A DNA stretch of 64,000 nt from Ophiocordyceps camponoti-saundersi (nom. inval.). Lineage: Eukaryota; Ascomycota; Sordariomycetes; Hypocreales; Ophiocordycipitaceae. The translations under genes were made by a program, and so were the position numbers. The first letter of the stretch is position 1, and each line of letters opens with the position of its first letter. Of this stretch, positions 58,797 through 64,000 are shown in pieces. The stretch covers positions 164,540 to 228,539 of the forward strand of contig PDHQ01000035.1 in assembly GCA_003339415.1 (NCBI GenBank), read 5' to 3'. The notes under the pieces are model-generated. The model had not been told where the DNA came from, searched no databases, and worked only from the letters and a program-made list of their open reading frames with translations.

Positions 58797-59512
58797 GTGA
58801 CCAGCAGGGGCAAGATATACATATCTAGGCTGATTCCCCTTTCTTCTACACAAGTTCTTCATCTTAAGCGCCTTCGGGAGTATGAAAAGCGTGGCGCGTC
58901 GGATAGGAACTCGTCAGTAAAGGGATGTCTTAGGCTTCGCAGGTCTTATTCATTATGTTCTCATCAGGCCGAGCATGGCTGTCTAAGACCATTCGACAAC
59001 AATCGTTGGTGGCTCTCTCTGATTGCAGGTCATTGGCTGGGTCCACGTGTCAGGAGGGTATTACCCCCTAAATCACGATAGGCAAGGGAAGACTATAGAA
59101 TTCAAGGCGAAACCAGAGAATCCGTCTCACCTAAATACAAATCCCTTTCAGAGATACAAGAGTTGTGACCGAAAGTGCGACGATTGTACCGTCAATACTG
59201 CGCATAGAACTATCGTGGATACGTTACCCTTGCAGAAATTGATCTTATTTCGTAGATGAATTGGGTTGTCGTCTAACAAAGTCAATTACTCTCCTGACGT
59301 TCCCAGAAAAGACCGTAACAACACACAAGCCAGGAGTGCGGCAACAAGTACGACGATATGACCAAGATCTTCGCCCGATGGCTTCTACTCTCATATCCGC
59401 GGTTGCTGCACTCAATTTTATCCCTCGTGTAGGCGAGACGACTGACGTGACCGCTTTGAGCCCAGAAGCTGCCGAACTGGTTGAATATGTTGCCAGATTT
59501 AAGGTTGAATAG
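58797..59512 (+). pseudogene. decayed or unresolved fragment, possibly related to the upstream enterotoxin-like gene
   Basis: Short open frames at 59023-59259 and 59261-59512 look protein-like and are separated by a stop at 59257-59259. The first contains a VIGWV.. word resembling the VVGW block of the neighbouring enterotoxin-like protein and a Cys-rich stretch (CDRKCDDC); the second ends in an amphipathic tail. An N-terminal catalytic half is not evident. It is best read as a truncated relative in decay; an intact multi-exon gene is not excluded. No reconstruction is attempted. Confidence 0.35.
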
Positions 59513-59836
59513 CTAATATGACACGGACGTCATCTTTCTTTTTTTTTTTGCGTCTGCGTCTGTTTCAGGGGTCATCCCACCACGAAGAACCTGTGGTCTT
59601 ATAAGAGACTACATAGAGTAGAGTCTTCCTTGTAATGGTGGTAGATGGGAAAAAAGTAACGCCATTACTGAAAGAGACACATGTCACGGTCAAGCTCCTT
59701 CTTGGGACTGGCCAAGTCTTCAGGCCCGTGAGGTTGGTGGGCGGGCCCATGCGACCTTGACCACGATCTCTGGTGCCCGTCGTCGTGGGATGCGCCGAGT
59801 GGAAGCCGGGTGGAATCATCGATTATTCCGATAAGG

Positions 59837-60064
59837 CTAGGATCTGCGTGATGCATCGAGAAGCGGCTGCGGCGGGGCATTGGTGTTTATGCGCACGAGC
59901 TCTATCGACGTTCAGCAGCGGGAGCAGCCAAGGAGGCAAGAAGCCCTACCGACTGCGGGCCGAGACGATGGCATCACGAAGCGGACGGCGGCAGGATCGT
60001 AGCGGTCGACATGAACGGAAGGCTCGGGCGACGGTTTGAGACGCCATTTCTTCTGAGGCGGCAT
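59837..60064 (-). CDS. candidate small protein, 59 aa, unknown
   Basis: Proposed exons 60064-59950 and 59901-59837 over a 48-nt intron (GTAGGG..CGATAG with GCTGAAC) give 59 aa. The start MPPQKKWRLKPSPEPSVHVD is followed by RYDPAAVRFVMPSSRPAVE and LVRINTNAPPQP. The basic head, the DRYDP..VRFVMP segment and the way splicing keeps the frame suggest a real gene, but no family is recognised and the unspliced frame also stays open for a further 12 codons. Confidence 0.35.
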
Positions 60065-60688
60065 GATGACGATTGTATTATAATGTATGAATAGAGAGAG
60101 AGATGAGACACGAAGTAAGACGTGGTGACTCACGGAGAGCTTCCCGAGTATTTCCGAATATTACCGATTGGCTTCACCTCACTCCTATTGGTTCCCGCTC
60201 AGGGATGGCGGGTCAGTCTCCAGCCCCCTCACGTGACAGCAGGGACCTTTTCTAGCCAATAGATTCACAGATGCGCGGACACGGCGTGGAAACAGTGTGG
60301 GGTAGCGGGTCCCCGTATTGGCTGCTGACACAATTGTACGAAGGAAAGCTTGGTGTCGTCGGTACCTGCTACCTTTTCCTGTGCAGAAAATCCCTGGCGG
60401 CGATTGACTCATCCGTCTGTGTGTTTTCGCTCTTCTGCCTGCAATAACGGGCTTCAAGAACCTCGCCTTTGGACGGATAAGTCTCCGGCGCCGTCATCGC
60501 CTCGCCTAAACGCACAGATATACATACCTGTATTTCTACCTATCTCACTATTGGCATCTTCTGCTTGAAAGTCGTACCGAATACCTCTGGCTCAGCCCGA
60601 CGCGGCATGCGGCCAACTCTACCCGCTCGCTGGTATTCGTGACCCCCCCCTCCTCCTCCTCCTCCTCTCCGACTTCACTCGGCGGCGC
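60065..60688. other. intergenic region upstream of the Zn2Cys6 factor
   Basis: No gene recognised. Two or three CCAAT-type pentamers (ATTGG near 60167, 60188 and 60318) fall in the first half and may serve one or both flanking genes. A C/T-rich tract at 60640-60672 precedes the start codon. Confidence 0.4.
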
Positions 60689-63150
60689 ATGGACGGCTCT
60701 TCCATCGTCGCCCGCGGGGCCGCTTCAATGAGTCCGACCAGCCCGGCCAGCTCCCGGCCGAAGCGCAAGCGCAGCAGCGGTCTGATGGGTGCGGATAGTA
60801 GTCCTGGTAGCGTACTGGACGACGATGACGACCACGATCATCATGATGACCATGACGACCACATCATTACCGATCATGATCGCAAGCGGCAGCCAGGCGT
60901 TAAGCGGGCTTGCAATGAATGTCGCCAGCAAAAGGTGAGATCTCCTCGTCCTGTCTGTTCATCTTCATATAGGCACCTAAATCTAATAGTATACCTTCCC
61001 AGCTCCGATGCGATGTCGTGCAGGAGCCCTTCCACAGCTGCTCGCGCTGCAACCGACTGAAGCTCGAGTGCAAAATCGAATCCAACTTCAAGCGCGTAGG
61101 GAAACGGTCAAAGCATGCCGAGATGGAAAAGGAAATCGACCGTCTGCGGCGCAACGTCGCCCGCGCCCGCGCCCAGGGCTACGTCCCCCTCGACGACGAC
61201 GACGAGGTCGAATCGCCCGTCGCTCCGAGTACTGCCGCCTACACTCGTACGCGCAACCCGTCCCTTATGGGCTCTGATGAGGCCGTCTCGTCTCTGCTAC
61301 ACCTTAAGCGTGGCGGCTCATACAACCTGCCCCCGGCCTTCTCCCACGAGCTCGAGGGCGTCCGTCTGACCGACAGCGACGTTACCCATCTCTTCAACGA
61401 GTTCTTCGCCTTCTATCACCCTTTCTTACCCTTCCTCAACCCTCAGCAACCCCATGACGCCTACAAACAGCAGCATCCGCTGCTCTTCTGGGCCATAATC
61501 GCCGTTGCCGCCCGCCGCTTTGCTCCACCCGACTGCCCCAACCTACTGACCAACCTTTCTGGGCCCATGACGCGCTACCTGTGGACTACCATTGGCGAGG
61601 TCCCCAGCAACTACCACGTCGTCAAGGCTATGTGTCTGCTATGCACCTGGCCCATGCCTACCAGCACCACGACGTCCGATCCCACTCACATCCTCTGCGG
61701 CGTCATGATGAAGACGGCCACCGGCATCGGCCTCCACCGCCCAAACCACATCCGCGACTTCTCCCGCGTCTCCGTGGAGCTCAACAAGGAGCAGTTGCAC
61801 GACCGCGTCACCACCTGGGCCGTCTGCAACATCGTAGCCCAGAATATCGGTACCGGCTACGGCCAGCCCGCCTCCACCCTCTACGACTGGACTCTGGCCC
61901 TGCGACCCGGCGACGACCCGGCCCTGCACCTGTCGCGCGAGCTCGAGGCCCGGCTCCAGATCGAGCGTTTCTGCGACAAGGTGTCCAAGGAGATGTACAG
62001 CAACGCCAGCGACCCGCGTGGCGTCGCCGGTGACGAGCATCGCGCAATGCTTATGCGTGTCTATCGCCGCGACTTCGGCGAGCTGCAGGCCTCGATCCTA
62101 TCGCAGCAGTTGGGGCCTATCGCGTCCCTGCACCTGCGCGCCGCCGCCCTGCACCTGCGTCTTGCCGGTTTCTTCGACTCGAGCAAGACGCCCGGTTACA
62201 TGGACGACCTCATGGGCCTCTGGCGCGCCGCCACCAGTTTCCTCGACGACATCCTCGAGGTCGACAAGGTGACATCGCCGCGCGACGCCATGGGCGCCGC
62301 CACGGGAGGCACCGTGCTGCTGTATGCTACCAACTACCTGCAGCAGATGCTCGTGGCCGCCGCCTTCACCCTGCTCAAGCTCATGCGCTCTTTCTTCTGC
62401 AAGACCATCGACTTTGATCGCGGCCGCAGCCTCTTCCATCACGCGATCCGGGCTATACGGGCGACCAGCGTCGTCCACAACGACCTGCAGTGGCGGCTGG
62501 CCGAGCTCATGGTGCAGATGTGGAACGGCGCCCGGCTAGACGGCAACCATAATCATGGTGAAGACGACTCGCCCATCCCGATGGACGACAGCCTGCAGCT
62601 CAAGGTGCGCTGCCGTCACAGCATGAGCCTCGTCTTCGACTCCGTCTGGCGGTGGAGGGAGGAGTATCAGGCGCAGGGCAGGGGCTCGTTGGAGAGTGAG
62701 TCGAGGCCGTCTGCTGCCAGCCTGCGGGGGAGACGACTCGCCGCTGACCACGCTCTCCTATTCGGAGGGTCCCTGCCAGACACGAAGCAGCCGACGAACC
62801 CGGATTCGGCCAACGAGGCGTCACCGTCGTCGTCGCAGCTCGACAGCACCCTGATGCCTTCTCACGTGCCACCAACCTCCAACCCCAACCCTAGCAGCAA
62901 TGGTAATAACAACACGAACCCGAACCCGAACCACAATAACAACGGCAACCACCTGCTCGGGGCGAACGGGACGCTGACGCCGGCCGGCGCGTCAAACCTT
63001 TCCGCCGGCGTCTCGGGTCCCAACAGCATGATTGGTGGCGGCATCAACTACGGCGACACGACCTACGATTTCTTCGATCCTCAGCATTGGATGCTGGATG
63101 GCCTGGTGGACTTTAATTACACCTACGTGGCACCACTGGAGGGATCGTAG
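60689..63150 (+). CDS. Zn(II)2Cys6 transcription factor with fungal middle homology region
   Basis: Two exons, 60689-60934 and 61003-63150, 797 aa; the 68-nt intron (GTGAGA..CCCAG, CTAAT branch) splits the zinc cluster after CNECRQQK. The domain at ~74-107 reads ACNECRQQK-LRCD..CSRCNRLKLEC with all six Cys, followed by a basic linker (FKRVGKRSK) and a short coiled coil (HAEMEKEIDRLRR). The N-terminus has an Asp/His-rich run (~44-58). The middle homology region covers ~180-500 (FFAFYHPFLPFLNP, LLFWAIIAVAARR, CGVMMKTATGIGLHRP). The C-terminal ~90 residues are Asn/Pro/Gly-rich with a final acidic-aromatic segment, probably an activation domain. It resembles the Leu3/PrtT/War1-like branch; targets cannot be read. 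Location near the cluster does not prove it regulates it. Confidence 0.9.
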
Positions 63151-63347
63151 GGCGATTTCTGAGTCCTGGCTTTCACTCCTTGTCTCTTCTTAACCTGGCA
63201 CGTCTCCTCTTTTGTGGTTTTTGTGCTTTACTTCCTTCCTTTCTCACCTACCTGTCCCTCTTCCCCCCTTTTGATTTTCTATTACTTGCCCAATTAACTC
63301 TGCATGGCCTGGGCTGGATGCTCTCTTGTTCATATTTGAGCCTTTTC

Positions 63348-63348
<1 letters not shown>

Positions 63349-63382
<34 letters not shown>
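63349..63382. repeat. (TTTC)n microsatellite
   Basis: About eight tandem CTTT units. Confidence 0.9.
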
Positions 63383-63892
63383 GTCTCTTGCTTTTTCGCA
63401 GCGTACCATCGGGCTCGGGGATTGTCGACACGAAGTCCAACAGCTTGGGCAGCGGGATGAGGATCGGGGGTCAAGGCCAATGCGTTGCTGTCCCGAGGTC
63501 TTTGCCTACTTTCACGTTAGCGGTGTGATTGGGGGTAAGGCGGAAAAGGGGGGAGGGGAGGGCAACACTGCATATTGATGTATAGGGACAGGAAATAGCT
63601 ACGCTTTATGATGAATGAGGCGTTTTGATTTTTTCTTTTCCTTCCCACTCGGTCCCCCTCATAGACGGTGTTATGTCTGTTTCACGTGGAGCGGGAGACG
63701 ACATCTCCATGGCAGCGGTAACGATCCGTTCGATAACCAGAGCGTCGGAGCTCGTTTGATGAACATGGCAGGCGGGTAGAAGGCACGGGCTTCTTTATTG
63801 TTTTGTTTATTCTGTCATGATGCCTGCTTACCTTGTTGGTGGTTGAGATGTCTCGCGGGCATGACTTCAACAGCGGGCGAAGACGCACGGCA

Positions 63893-63985
63893 GATGGATG
63901 GATGGATGGATGGATGGAGGGGGGGGGGGGGGGGGGGAAGGGGGAAAGGGGGAGGGGGGGGAGGGGGGGGGGGGGGGGGGGGGGG
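63893..63985. repeat. GGAT repeat and poly-G tract
   Basis: Five or six ATGG/GGAT units, then G runs interrupted by single A or AAA. On the other strand these are long C tracts; quadruplex-forming potential is high. Confidence 0.9.
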
Positions 63986-64000
63986 AGGAGCCCGGCGCCG

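Larger units (their letters stand above)
63151..64000. other. 3' region and low-complexity window end
   Basis: Pyrimidine-rich 3' UTR, TTTC microsatellite at 63349-63382, and from 63893 GGAT repeats passing into long G runs. No gene recognised. Confidence 0.55.

Noticed and set aside
60689..63150. Calling the Zn2Cys6 factor the regulator of the halogenase segment or naming it PrtT/Leu3
   Set aside because: It is 6 kb away with housekeeping genes between, and the subfamily cannot be fixed without a search.

Overview
The window is genomic DNA of a filamentous ascomycete (Pezizomycotina). Evidence: short spliceosomal introns (48-122 nt) with GT..AG ends and CTGAC/CTAAC-like branch sites, intron-rich housekeeping genes with typical fungal products (PEX13, CAC2, ATG6, SCM3, CKA, RCF2, AIM18), a Zn(II)2Cys6 regulator, an ABCC transporter, and an AT-rich block with an extreme RIP-type (repeat-induced point mutation) dinucleotide signature. 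The secreted enterotoxin-A-like gene and the halogenase neighbourhood would fit a Hypocreales-like insect- or plant-associated lineage; that placement is inference.

Layout. 1-3740: RIP-mutated AT-rich block almost devoid of CpA/TpG, no genes. 3741-10812: gene-poor DNA with TACA/CATA microsatellites and one 383-bp inverted-repeat element (8898-9280) with 121-bp arms and a 9-bp target duplication, like a Mutator-type MITE. 10813-42000: housekeeping block in mixed orientation: RCF2, kelch protein, DUS3, PEX13, CAC2, ABCC transporter, AAA ATPase, ATG6, SCM3, CK2 alpha, ribosomal protein L16/uL13, BAG-domain protein. 42000-46178: gene-poor, with a possibly decayed gene at 45.3-46.0 kb. 46179-54524: accessory segment with a flavin-dependent halogenase, a methyltransferase-like membrane protein, a cytochrome P450 and an S33 alpha/beta hydrolase, which looks like the tailoring part of a secondary-metabolite cluster; no PKS, NRPS or terpene synthase is inside the window. 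55016-56906: glutaredoxin and AIM18-like protein. 57851-59512: secreted ADP-ribosyltransferase of the heat-labile-enterotoxin A type plus a related-looking decayed fragment. 60689-63150: Zn(II)2Cys6 transcription factor. The last ~100 bases are GGAT repeats and long G runs.

How the genes fit together. Most genes are independent housekeeping functions: centromere and chromatin (SCM3, CAC2), autophagy (ATG6), peroxisome import (PEX13), mitochondria (RCF2, AIM18), tRNA modification (DUS3), translation (L16). The halogenase and methyltransferase-like genes are divergently transcribed from a shared 1.07-kb region, with the P450 and hydrolase following on the plus strand, so co-regulation is plausible. 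Exon boundaries were worked out by eye from reading frame, splice signals and family conservation; each multi-exon model keeps frame to a stop.
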